Positions 8,764 to 16,986 of a DNA stretch of 64,000 bases are shown in pieces. The notes beneath the pieces were generated by a model. The model saw nothing but the letters and a program-made list of their open reading frames with translations, had not been told where the DNA came from and did not search any database. Both the position numbers and the translations under genes were made by a program. The stretch's first letter is position 1. The number at the start of each line of letters is the position of its first letter. Origin of the DNA: Halobacteriovorax sp. JY17 (GTDB lineage: Bacteria; Bdellovibrionota; Bacteriovoracia; Bacteriovoracales; Bacteriovoracaceae); NCBI RefSeq assembly GCF_002753895.1, contig NZ_NJER01000003.1, positions 310,001 to 374,000 of the forward strand. The letters are read 5' to 3'.

Positions 8764-9816
8764 CTACTTCCTAAATGCTTCGAATAGAGTTTTAAACGGT
8801 GACAACATCATTGAGTGAGGCGCGTAACAATTCATCCAACACTTTTGACAATTTCCAAGATAAGGATCCATTCGGGCTGGTATATTATTCTTATCAAGTA
8901 ATTTGTTAAAGAAATCAATTTCTTTAATATTAGAGTAGCTATCTAAATACATACAAGGGCCAACTTCACCATATGGTGAAATATGAATAGAGGAGAGCCC
9001 TGCTGAACAAGGAATTAAATTTCTCTTTTGTCCTTCTTGAACAAATTTTAAAGCAAGTCGAATGTAAAGCTTTTCCCAGAAGTCTCCAAGAGAGAAAACT
9101 TGATACCTTTTAAGAATTGTTCTCAAAGAAGACAAAAGCTTCCTACTATCAATTACATTTTCTGTATTATAGATTCCTCCACTATTTACAAAAGTGACGG
9201 CTTTAATAGAATCGCTATATCTTTCATATTCATCTCTAATAAATTCATAATTTTCATCACTGATTGTAATTCCAAAGTGTGTATTGAATTTCTTAGTCTT
9301 TAAAAGATTAAATGTATCAAATGCCTTTCTATAATTTCCAGAAACACCTCTGACTTTATCGTGAATTTTTTCATCACCATCTAAACTTATTGTAATAAAG
9401 TGATCTATTCCATAGCTTCGAATTATCTCGGCAATTTTAAGAACTCGATTAGGGAGTAAGCCATTTGTTGTAAAGGCAATCATTTTTAAATTTTTGCAAT
9501 ACTTATCAGCAAGTCTAATTAATTCCTCGACATTATTATCAAGAGTTAACTCACCTCCACTCAAAGAGAGCCAGTATAAGTTTTTTCCATAATTTTTAAA
9601 AAGGTTTTCATAATGCTTTATTTGAATTTCTTTTTCTTTGAGGGATTTATTCTTATTAATTTTCCAAATATGGCAACTATCGCATTTAGAATTACAGTCG
9701 TTAGTTGTCTGGATAAGAATTTTATATGGAACAATTAAATCAACTCTACCTAATAGAAAGAAGATTCTATGCTTAATATTAATGAGAACAATAGAAATGA
9801 TGGTTGTTAACTTCAT
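8764..9816 (-). CDS. Radical SAM/SPASM-like enzyme
   Basis: A 350-residue radical SAM protein. Cys41, Cys45 and Cys48 form the CxxxCxxC iron-sulfur site (TNDCNSKCDSCHIW), followed by the SGGELTLD glycine motif that contacts SAM near residue 86 and the ITISLDGDEKIHD strand. A C-terminal cysteine group (PCSAG, GPCMYLDS, NCQKCWMNCYAPH) looks like a SPASM or twitch domain binding a second cluster. Members modify peptides, proteins or lipids/sugars. Its start overlaps the stop of the glycosyltransferase gene by 4 bases, so it belongs to the operon coming from 13847, and its product probably acts on the same glycan or lipid (inference). The N-terminal 20 residues are hydrophobic, which might place it at the membrane. 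Confidence 0.82.
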   Translation of the reverse strand: MKLTTIISIVLINIKHRIFFLLGRVDLIVPYKILIQTTNDCNSKCDSCHIWKINKNKSLKEKEIQIKHYENLFKNYGKNLYWLSLSGGELTLDNNVEELIRLADKYCKNLKMIAFTTNGLLPNRVLKIAEIIRSYGIDHFITISLDGDEKIHDKVRGVSGNYRKAFDTFNLLKTKKFNTHFGITISDENYEFIRDEYERYSDSIKAVTFVNSGGIYNTENVIDSRKLLSSLRTILKRYQVFSLGDFWEKLYIRLALKFVQEGQKRNLIPCSAGLSSIHISPYGEVGPCMYLDSYSNIKEIDFFNKLLDKNNIPARMDPYLGNCQKCWMNCYAPHSMMLSPFKTLFEAFRK

Positions 9817-10499
9817 TTTCCATTCTTTTGTAGTTTTAGTGAGAATATTGTTTTTACTATTTTAAACCCGTCAAAGATAGAAATTTTCTTTCCTTCTCTC
9901 TTTGTTCTTGGATAATAATCAATTGGAACCTCAAGAATACAAATCGACCCTTGAATAAGTTTAATTGTTACCTCCACACAAAAAGAAAACCCTTTAGAAC
10001 TTAATGTTAGTCTATCTAAACACGACCTCTTAAATACTTTATGACCTGTATTTATATCCTGAACAGATTTTCCAAAGAGTAACCAAACAAGCTGGGATGT
10101 TGTAAATTTTGCAATTAGAGAAACGGGTAAAAAACTTTCAACATTTATACGTCTACCATAGACTACGCTCGTCTCATTCTTAACTATTGGTTCAATTAAT
10201 CTTGGAATATTAGTCGTTGGGTATTCTAAATCTGCATCCTGAATTAGAATGATCTCCCCTGAAGAAATTCTTAATCCAGATTGAATAGCATCAGCCTTTC
10301 CAAGGTTTTCTCCATGAGTGACTAACTTTACAGAAGGAAATTTCTTTACAATTTTTTGGCTTTCATCAGTTGAAGCATCATCAATGACAATTATTTCATA
10401 ATTGCCTTGAAGTTGAACTAAATGTCCCAACAATGTCCCAATAGTAGCACTTTCGTTATACATAGGAATTATAATTGTTACTAATGGGTCATTAACCAC
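9813..10499 (-). CDS. Family 2 glycosyltransferase (polyprenyl-phosphate sugar synthase type)
   Basis: A 228-residue GT-A enzyme. It has VTIIIPMYNES at the N-terminus, EIIVIDDASTDES near residue 40, GKADAIQSGL near 68 and QDADLEYP (the DxD-like metal site) near 88, the pattern of dolichyl-phosphate mannose synthase and bacterial polyprenyl-phosphate glycosyltransferases. There are no long C-terminal membrane helices, unlike the GtrB/ArnC group. It would move a sugar from a nucleotide donor to undecaprenyl phosphate at the cytoplasmic face, and the multi-pass protein at 12132-13847 could then use that lipid-linked sugar (inference). Start is GTG at 10499 with AGGA upstream. It is followed by the radical SAM gene with a 4-base overlap. 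Confidence 0.87.
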   Translation of the reverse strand: MVNDPLVTIIIPMYNESATIGTLLGHLVQLQGNYEIIVIDDASTDESQKIVKKFPSVKLVTHGENLGKADAIQSGLRISSGEIILIQDADLEYPTTNIPRLIEPIVKNETSVVYGRRINVESFLPVSLIAKFTTSQLVWLLFGKSVQDINTGHKVFKRSCLDRLTLSSKGFSFCVEVTIKLIQGSICILEVPIDYYPRTKREGKKISIFDGFKIVKTIFSLKLQKNGK

Positions 10500-10572
10500 G
10501 TTAAGTCCTAAATTAAAGTTTTAAAGAAAGCATAGAAACTATATGACAATCTTAATTAAAACAAAAATATTA

Positions 10573-12120
10573 TTATTTCTGCAATCTTCGACCTTTTACA
10601 AAGTCCTTATACATATTTGCAAACGCGACCTCTAACATTGTCTGAGGTGTATCTTTCACAACATTCGTCACTAAATTAAAAAATCTTATTGGCCTAAACA
10701 AGTATTGCAAAGAGTAGAAGAATGCCATTCCTCCAAGGCTTAAAAAAGGAATCATGTAATCAGAAACCTCATTATTCCAAGACTTATTATTAAAAGGTTT
10801 TGTATAAATCAAATTAGACATGAACTCATAGTAATTCTCATCTCTCTTGATTATTCCTTTCTCAAGTAACTCATCAAATAGCTCACTACCAGGATATGGT
10901 GTAAATCCAAAGCAAGGCACATCATGAATTCCCACTAATGCCATTCTAAAGATAAAGATAAAATTATAAACTCTATCCATAAACTTTTCTTCAGGAAATC
11001 CAAATATAATATTGGCCTTTACAATAAGTCCTACTTTTACTGCATTTTTCATTGAGGCTAACATCTTCTTTAAATTAACCTTCTTTTTAACAAGCTTACT
11101 CATTCTAAGAGAACCAGTCTCAGGAGCATAAGTAATCTTGGTACACCCACTTCTCTTTAGTAAGTCAAGTACTTCAAAAGTTAAAGCTTCCGATCTTGTC
11201 CCAGAAGGTAAGGACCATGTTAGATTGATTTCTTGCCGGATCATTTCTTTACAGAAATCAATCGACCATTGCCTATTAATGATTGCAGTAAGATCATAGA
11301 AATCAATATGATTTATATTATAGAGATCTTTATACATTTTTATTTCTTCAATTACTTCATAGTAATCTCTCGCCACCCAACGGGTCGTCCACATTTTTGC
11401 ACTTGAACAAAAAGTACATTGATAGGGGCATCCCCTAGATAGGAGCATTGGCATTGTCCTCTTACCAATCATAGACATTCCAAGTAATCGATCATGAAAA
11501 GTGTCTATCTCTAATCCATCCCATTTTGGAAGAGGTATGCTTTCTAAATTTTTCACCCTATAGTCACCATCATTTGTAATTATGGCTTCAGACTTATGAT
11601 CAAAGAATGTAATCCCGGGAGCACTATATAAATGGTCAGGATTTTCACTGTAAATATTTAAAAGGTTTGCTAGTTTTTGCTCACCCTCTCCTAGAATACA
11701 AAGAGAAACTTCTTTCTTATATGTTGTTAATATATATTCATGATCCGCTGTAACATGCTCACCACCTAGGACAATGACGAGGTTTGGGAACTTTTCTCTT
11801 ATCATTTTTACAAGTTCAATAGTATTAATCCAATCACTAGAAAACATGCAAGAGATTCCGAGAATATCTGTCTCAGAAGAAATAAGACTTAAGGTCTGCT
11901 CATTTGGCATACCATTAATTAAAAGATTAGTATCTTTAATAGGCGTAAATGTATCTATTCCTTTAGCAAAGGAGTCTATGCAAGTCACATTATGTCCAAG
12001 CTTATCAACAGTGCCGGCCAAGTAGGCAAGGCCCAGCGATGGTGTTCCCTGATTACCGAACACTGAACTTTTTGGGATCACATAAGGTGCTCTAATGAGC
12101 GTTACATTTAGTTTATTCAT
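10573..12120 (-). CDS. Cobalamin-binding-type radical SAM enzyme
   Basis: A 515-residue protein with two parts: an N-terminal B12-binding-like Rossmann domain (about 1-160; segments GTPSLGLAYLAGTVDKLGH, ILGISCMFSSDW, VLGGEHVTADHE, ILGEGE) and a radical SAM barrel with Cys231, Cys235 and Cys238 in RGCPYQCTFCSS. The tail contains FGFTPYPGSELFDELLEKG, common in this class. The canonical DxHxxG cobalamin ligand is not evident, so B12 may be bound base-off without His or not at all. Such enzymes methylate unreactive carbons or rearrange lipids and natural products. It lies 11 bases after the multi-pass membrane protein and 73 before the glycosyltransferase, in the same direction; a joint role in building a modified glycolipid or polymer is inferred. 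Confidence 0.82.
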   Translation of the reverse strand: MNKLNVTLIRAPYVIPKSSVFGNQGTPSLGLAYLAGTVDKLGHNVTCIDSFAKGIDTFTPIKDTNLLINGMPNEQTLSLISSETDILGISCMFSSDWINTIELVKMIREKFPNLVIVLGGEHVTADHEYILTTYKKEVSLCILGEGEQKLANLLNIYSENPDHLYSAPGITFFDHKSEAIITNDGDYRVKNLESIPLPKWDGLEIDTFHDRLLGMSMIGKRTMPMLLSRGCPYQCTFCSSAKMWTTRWVARDYYEVIEEIKMYKDLYNINHIDFYDLTAIINRQWSIDFCKEMIRQEINLTWSLPSGTRSEALTFEVLDLLKRSGCTKITYAPETGSLRMSKLVKKKVNLKKMLASMKNAVKVGLIVKANIIFGFPEEKFMDRVYNFIFIFRMALVGIHDVPCFGFTPYPGSELFDELLEKGIIKRDENYYEFMSNLIYTKPFNNKSWNNEVSDYMIPFLSLGGMAFFYSLQYLFRPIRFFNLVTNVVKDTPQTMLEVAFANMYKDFVKGRRLQK

Positions 12121-12131
12121 AGATATTCAGA

Positions 12132-13847
12132 TTACTTATCCTCTTTGTAGTATCCATAATAGAAAATGTAATTATCTAAAACATCATCAAACTCAGGATT
12201 ACTTTTCAATAGATTCTTCTTAATTATATCATAGTAAATTTTCCGCCTATTTATGATATCTTGCCTCAATTCCTCATCTTGAGCGGCCCTCATTCTAAAC
12301 TCGAGAGAGTCATTTATATAATTATAAAAATAGACTTCGCCACTATTTCCAATTACAACACTCTCCTTTAGATCTTTATTACTTTCAAAGTACTTCTTTG
12401 TGTTTTCCCCTGAATTGCTATAGCTCAAACCACAAAAGACCAACAAAAGTATCCCTGTATAGACCTGAAAGAAAAAGAAGAGCCTTTTTTTAAAAAAATT
12501 AAACAAAAGAAATATTACAAAGCTCCACACTACAATAAAGCTAAAGTTGTAATTAGCAATTTTCATATTGAATAAAACTGTATCAATAATCTTTTCAAAT
12601 TCGGCATAGCTTTTGACAATCTTCTGTGTTGCATATTGATAATGATTTATTCTAGTCACAGCAACATAATTTGAGAGAGAGAATAGATGTAAGACAATGA
12701 AGCTGACACTAACAAATACTTTGATCCACTTATTCTTTATTGCTTTATAAAAATAGAAGAATCCAATTAACAGTAAAGGAAGAACAGTTAATACTAAACG
12801 ACCAGAGAATTGATCATTTACAACATTACCTACTATAAATACTGTCTGTGTAAATCCCGCTCCGAGCCACCCGAGGAGCGTAATAAGAATAAATTTGTCA
12901 TATTTTCTTTGAAATAGTCTAAAGATAAATATCAGGACAAAAACTAGTGAGGGAAGATAAGCTGGGTTAGAAGTAAACAACCCTCCAATTGAAAAACCTC
13001 CAAAGAAGAAAGTGCTAAAAAAATTTCGGAAAGAAAAATCAATAAAGGTACTCGCCGATCCCCCCAGTAACTCTATGCCTCCAAATTGATCATACATATT
13101 GATATAATACGTTCCTCCCATCAATAAAGTAGTTAGAACAAAGACTACTTTTGCCTGAAAAGACTTATTCCTTATGAAAATATAATAAGCTCCCATTATA
13201 AATGGAAAGAAATAGATAGACTTTGAAATTAGTAGAACCCCACAACATATACTAAAACAAAGAGAGTCTTTAAAAGATGAAACCTCTTTTTTCAGTAACA
13301 CTATAAACAATAAATAAGCTGTCATAGGAAAAGAAAAAATTTCACTCACGCTTAAGTAGCAGATTGAAAAAAACATAAAAACAGTTGAAGTAAAGAAAAT
13401 CAAAAAGGGTTTTAAAAAATGCTCTTCGTGAAATCCTTTCAGTATCTGTATACAGAAATAAAATCCATAATAAAGGCAAAATAAACTTAATGTAATTGAT
13501 GCCAACAAAAACTCTTCTTCAAATTTATTTTTAAATAAGAACGTTTCTAAATACCGAAGCCCTACAAGAGCTGGTGTTTGAACTTCTGTGTGTTGTGTTG
13601 GATGAAAGTATTCTTTTGTAACCAGCCAGCTAAATGTTTTATCAACTTGATTAATAACATTATAGTCAGAATCCTTAATTATGGAATTTGCCTTAGCAAT
13701 ATATAGGCCATCCTCAAAAAAGGAATCCCCAAAACTTGTAATCGTAATGACATAGAAAATTGCTAAAAATAATGGATAGAGCTTAAAGAAGCCGCCCCCA
13801 CTGATGGCAATTTTCATAATATCTGACTTTAGTAATTTCATACTCAT
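12132..13847 (-). CDS. Multi-pass membrane protein, possible GT-C glycosyltransferase
   Basis: A 571-residue integral membrane protein with about 11-12 hydrophobic helices. The first loop after TM1 is long and polar (about residues 35-85) and begins SFFEDGLYIAKANS, with Asp/Glu placed where GT-C enzymes of the ArnT/PMT group keep catalytic acids. I cannot confirm the family by motif. The C-terminal soluble tail of about 100 residues contains ENTKKYFESNKDLKESVVIGN. The neighbouring polyprenyl-phosphate sugar synthase fits a GT-C enzyme that takes the sugar outside the inner membrane. It is the first gene of the minus-strand operon, 122 bases from the divergent cupin gene. The codon usage is very AT-rich, like the other genes of this cluster. 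Confidence 0.6.
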   Translation of the reverse strand: MSMKLLKSDIMKIAISGGGFFKLYPLFLAIFYVITITSFGDSFFEDGLYIAKANSIIKDSDYNVINQVDKTFSWLVTKEYFHPTQHTEVQTPALVGLRYLETFLFKNKFEEEFLLASITLSLFCLYYGFYFCIQILKGFHEEHFLKPFLIFFTSTVFMFFSICYLSVSEIFSFPMTAYLLFIVLLKKEVSSFKDSLCFSICCGVLLISKSIYFFPFIMGAYYIFIRNKSFQAKVVFVLTTLLMGGTYYINMYDQFGGIELLGGSASTFIDFSFRNFFSTFFFGGFSIGGLFTSNPAYLPSLVFVLIFIFRLFQRKYDKFILITLLGWLGAGFTQTVFIVGNVVNDQFSGRLVLTVLPLLLIGFFYFYKAIKNKWIKVFVSVSFIVLHLFSLSNYVAVTRINHYQYATQKIVKSYAEFEKIIDTVLFNMKIANYNFSFIVVWSFVIFLLFNFFKKRLFFFFQVYTGILLLVFCGLSYSNSGENTKKYFESNKDLKESVVIGNSGEVYFYNYINDSLEFRMRAAQDEELRQDIINRRKIYYDIIKKNLLKSNPEFDDVLDNYIFYYGYYKEDK

Positions 13848-13905
13848 ATACTATAATTCTTTAATAAATTAAGCTACATAGGAAAATATGCTTAAGTAAC
13901 AAATA

Positions 13906-13933
13906 TGGACAAAAGTTAGCAACAAGGTATAAT
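13906..13933 (+). promoter_or_regulatory. Sigma-70-type promoter candidate for the cupin gene
   Basis: TGGACA (13906-13911), a 16-base spacer, then TATAAT (13928-13933). The predicted transcript start near 13940 leaves a leader of about 30 bases before the ATG at 13970. Position and a perfect -10 box support the call. Confidence 0.5.
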
Positions 13934-13969
13934 TTAGAAGTATTAATAACTCCTGACAGAGATTGAAAA

Positions 13970-14989
13970 ATGGTTACCGACAAATTTAAGAAAATTAAAA
14001 TTCCTATTCTTCTGAGGACAAAATTCAACCTCTACTTTGTCCTGCTTCATATTTTTAAAAACAGTGAATTTCTTATCAATGGCAAAAAGAAGGCGCTAAT
14101 TGAAATTAACAAGAAAACGAGTTTAAAAAACTTTGATAACTCTCCTAAAGAAGTCGAGAGAAAGAAAAATTTATCTGAAAAAGATTTTTTAAAATACCTT
14201 AAGGCCGGTGTACCTGTAATATTTGATAAAGAAGCTCTAGAATGGCCCGCCACCAAGAAGTGGAGCTTTGATTTCTTAGAGGAACATTACGGAGATGAAA
14301 AGTTTCCAATTGTTTCAAAGAAAGGACTAGATGAAAAATATCAAGACCCATCTCTTCCTAAAGACGGTGAAATGATTTCTATCAAAGAGCTCGTTAAAAG
14401 CTGGAAAAATAAAGAAAACAACTATCTTCGCTTTTGTAAAATAATGGAGTTTTTTCCAGAACTTCAAAAAGATTTCAATCTTAGTTGGCTCGAAAAAATG
14501 AGACAATGCTTTATCGGCTTTAGTTATCAATCTTTTATTGGCCCAGCCAAAAGAGTCACGACGTGGCACTGTGGAATGACTGCTTTCTTCTTTGTTACTG
14601 TGACTGGAACTAAAGACTGGGAAATGTATCCTGCCGACCTTTCTCCCTTAATGAATGTAGGTCATGACGGGTTTGGCTATTACTTCTCAGACAAGGATGA
14701 AGATGAGATTAGTGAATTAATTAAAGAGATCAAGCCTTACAAGTGCACGCTTGAGCCTGGTGATATTCTCTTTATTCCAGCCTGGATGTGGCATCGAGTT
14801 GAAAACCAAACCGATACAATTGGAGTTAGTTACCGCTTTGCAAATATTAGAGGGATTCTTCGCTTTCCTGTTCTTACGACTATTAGATTCTTTTTTACTA
14901 ATCCATCTTTTCTAACGGTGATTAAGAATAGTTTTAAAAAGAAATCTGATCATGACAATGCCTTAACCCCAAAACTTTATGTGAAATAA
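13970..14989 (+). CDS. Cupin-8/JmjC-like oxygenase with altered metal triad
   Basis: A 339-residue protein with the cupin-8 (JmjC-type, FIH-like) jelly roll: WSFDFLEEHYGD near residue 98, then TTWHCGM with His200, VTGTKDWEMYP (the K/W that contact 2-oxoglutarate), and GDILFIPAWMWHRVEN with the distal His275. In this family the first motif is normally His-x-Asp/Glu; here the third residue is Gly202, so only the two histidines remain. That could mean an altered reaction, an inactive enzyme, or a ligand supplied from elsewhere. Family members hydroxylate proteins, RNA or small molecules. It is divergent from the radical SAM/glycosyltransferase operon and has its own promoter and a strong terminator. 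Confidence 0.8.
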   Translation: MVTDKFKKIKIPILLRTKFNLYFVLLHIFKNSEFLINGKKKALIEINKKTSLKNFDNSPKEVERKKNLSEKDFLKYLKAGVPVIFDKEALEWPATKKWSFDFLEEHYGDEKFPIVSKKGLDEKYQDPSLPKDGEMISIKELVKSWKNKENNYLRFCKIMEFFPELQKDFNLSWLEKMRQCFIGFSYQSFIGPAKRVTTWHCGMTAFFFVTVTGTKDWEMYPADLSPLMNVGHDGFGYYFSDKDEDEISELIKEIKPYKCTLEPGDILFIPAWMWHRVENQTDTIGVSYRFANIRGILRFPVLTTIRFFFTNPSFLTVIKNSFKKKSDHDNALTPKLYVK

Positions 14990-15017
14990 AAAAGGCTTCG
15001 AAAGAAGCCCTTTTTTT
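14988..15017. terminator. Bidirectional terminator
   Basis: Stem GGCTTC (14994-14999), loop GAAA, stem GAAGCC (15004-15009), followed by C and seven T on the plus strand and preceded by five or more A, which serve as the U-run on the minus strand. It lies between the convergent cupin and leucine dehydrogenase genes. Confidence 0.92.
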
Positions 15018-15020
15018 AAA

Positions 15021-16130
15021 TTAATTTCTAGTTTTTCTACCAGGGAATCTGTGACCCAAGTTACCTAGGTACTTTCCACTGATATTTCTGATCGATTCAA
15101 TTCTACTTTCAGCAAGAACGTCGGCAGCTTTATTCACTGGGATATTCTGCTCATCTGAAATTGCAAAAATCTTAAGAGTTGTATCATAAATTGTATCAAC
15201 CATTCTTGAAGACTTAGAATCAGACCAACCTTCAAATTCAATTGAAACGTTCATTAGTCCACCAGCATTGATTAGGTAATCTGGAGCGTAGAGAATTCCT
15301 TTCTGTCTAAGAATTTCACCATGACGATCTTCTGCAAGTTGGTTATTTGCAGCACCTGCAACGATTTTACATTTTAATCTATCAATAGTGTCATCATTCA
15401 CTGTTGCACCAAGAGCACATGGAGCGTAGATATCACAATCAACATCGTAAATATCATTAACACCAACAACTTCTACTGCAGGAACAGCTTCCTTTAGTAA
15501 TTGAATATTTCTTTCGTTAATGTCGCAAACAACAACTTTTGCTCCTGCTTCATCTAAGAACTTAGCAAGGTATCTACCAACAGAACCTGCCCCTTGAAGA
15601 GCAACTGTTTTACCTTTTGGAGAACGATCTCCATATACTTTCATACATGCAGCTTCAATTCCTCTAAATACACCTTTCGCTGTATATGGAGAAGGGTTAC
15701 CTGAACCACCATGAATTTTAGCAACACCACAAACATTACCAGTTTCAGTAAAGACGTGTTCGATATCTTGAACACCAATATTTACATCTTCTGCTGTTAT
15801 ATATCTTCCATTTAAAGACTCAAGAAATCTTCCGTAAGATCTAAAAAGAGCTTCCGACTTATCCTTATCAGGATCACCGATAATAACGGCCTTACCACCA
15901 CCAAGATTTAATCCTGAAACAGCAGCTTTATAAGTCATACCTTTTGAAAGCCTAAGAACATCGTTAATTGCTTCTTCTTCCGAAGCGTACGGCCACATTC
16001 TAGTTCCACCAAGAGCTGGTCCTAGTGTTGTGTTGTGAATAGCAACAATTGCTTTTAGATTACAACTAGGATCACTGAAGAAAATCACTTCTTCGTGTCC
16101 ATCTTTATATAATCTTTCAAAGCTCATCAT
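15021..16130 (-). CDS. Leucine (branched-chain amino acid) dehydrogenase
   Basis: A 369-residue Glu/Leu/Phe/Val dehydrogenase. The substrate domain shows GPALGGTRMWPY (around 37-48) and GLNLGGGKAV with the catalytic Lys80, then ITAEDVNIG; the NAD domain has the Rossmann motif ALQGAGSVGRYLAKFL near 177-192 and VVVCD with the Asp that selects NAD. Length and motifs fit leucine dehydrogenase better than the longer glutamate dehydrogenases. It deaminates Leu, Val and Ile to 2-oxoacids, feeding the fused E1 at 5241-7430, which suits an organism living on prey protein. The start has two consecutive ATG codons with AGGAG upstream. Shares the terminator with the cupin gene. Confidence 0.92.
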   Translation of the reverse strand: MMSFERLYKDGHEEVIFFSDPSCNLKAIVAIHNTTLGPALGGTRMWPYASEEEAINDVLRLSKGMTYKAAVSGLNLGGGKAVIIGDPDKDKSEALFRSYGRFLESLNGRYITAEDVNIGVQDIEHVFTETGNVCGVAKIHGGSGNPSPYTAKGVFRGIEAACMKVYGDRSPKGKTVALQGAGSVGRYLAKFLDEAGAKVVVCDINERNIQLLKEAVPAVEVVGVNDIYDVDCDIYAPCALGATVNDDTIDRLKCKIVAGAANNQLAEDRHGEILRQKGILYAPDYLINAGGLMNVSIEFEGWSDSKSSRMVDTIYDTTLKIFAISDEQNIPVNKAADVLAESRIESIRNISGKYLGNLGHRFPGRKTRN

Positions 16131-16236
16131 TTTTTAGCTCCTTGCTACGTGATCCTTAATAATTCTCGTATCATACCGATAAGGTAAGTACCTGAGTAAA
16201 TTCAGCAAACTATAGTCATTAAAGGATGGAATTCGT

Positions 16237-16587
16237 ATGCCCACCGTGTCACTTGTGCAAGTCACCGAAAATGGAGAACTCATAGATGAGGAGACTCTTT
16301 CTTTTGAAATTGAAGCTGGTGAAAACCTATGGGTTGGTCTCGAGTTAGCAGGCCATGTTCTCCCGAGCGGATGCCTAGCAGGATCTTGTGGAACCTGTAG
16401 AATCAATGTTTTAGAAGGAAGTGATAACCTATCCAAACTAAGCGTTATTGAGAATGATACTGTAGAGCACATCAAAGGCTCTTATAAAGAAGCGTACGGT
16501 GAAACTTGGCTAGAAGGAAAAGAGATTAGACTCTCTTGTAGAGCTAAAGTGACAGGAGATGTGAAAATTCATATTTTAAAGAAGTGA
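16237..16587 (+). CDS. [2Fe-2S] ferredoxin
   Basis: A 116-residue plant/adrenodoxin-fold ferredoxin. Cluster ligands are Cys46, Cys51, Cys54 (GCLAGSCGTC) and Cys101 (LSCRAKV). The 4-2 spacing of the first three cysteines and the late fourth one are standard for [2Fe-2S] proteins. No redox partner is fused. It would carry single electrons in the cytoplasm. AAAGGA lies upstream of the ATG. It diverges from leucine dehydrogenase (106 bases apart) and its end overlaps by 12 bases the convergent gene at 16576. The flavoprotein at 16983-17960 is a possible electron partner by position, on the opposite strand. Confidence 0.9.
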   Translation: MPTVSLVQVTENGELIDEETLSFEIEAGENLWVGLELAGHVLPSGCLAGSCGTCRINVLEGSDNLSKLSVIENDTVEHIKGSYKEAYGETWLEGKEIRLSCRAKVTGDVKIHILKK

Positions 16588-16986
16588 GTTTAATTTAGAA
16601 GTGATTGAGAGGAAGTCCTCTCCATCATCCCATATTTCTTGATAGTGAATTTGTCCTTTGATACTTTTCAAGTTTAAATGATAAATTCCGTCTTCGTAGC
16701 GAATATCAATTTCTGATTCAGTAATAGTTCCGACCTTTTCATTTTGATAAAAGAGATTTCCATTTTCAATTTTAAAACTTGAGGGAGGATAACTTGCTTG
16801 GATTTCTCCGCAGATATATCCTCCGTCTAAAATATAAAGCCTCTCACTCGTAACTTTAAACTGCATAAACACTTCAGAACAATTCCCTTCTCTCACATTG
16901 TAACTATAGAAACCTCCACCACTCCACTTTCCAGAGAATCCTGCAAGACTTGATAGAGAAATTAAAAAGACAAAGAGTATTTTCAT
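16576..16986 (-). CDS. Small exported protein, function unknown
   Basis: A 136-residue protein with a short signal peptide (about 1-16, ending SLAG). The mature part is beta-rich with two cysteines (NCSEV and YICGE) that could form a disulfide, and GFSGKWSGGGFYSY at its start resembles the first strand of lipocalin/avidin-like small barrels. I do not recognise a family. The start overlaps the stop of the flavoprotein gene by 4 bases, so it is probably co-transcribed with it. The end overlaps the ferredoxin gene by 12 bases in convergent orientation. Confidence 0.6.
   Translation of the reverse strand: MKILFVFLISLSSLAGFSGKWSGGGFYSYNVREGNCSEVFMQFKVTSERLYILDGGYICGEIQASYPPSSFKIENGNLFYQNEKVGTITESEIDIRYEDGIYHLNLKSIKGQIHYQEIWDDGEDFLSITSKLNSLL

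Noticed and set aside
16134-16475. 113-residue frame antisense to the ferredoxin
   Set aside because: No domain, no coding character; the ferredoxin on the other strand has all four cluster cysteines.
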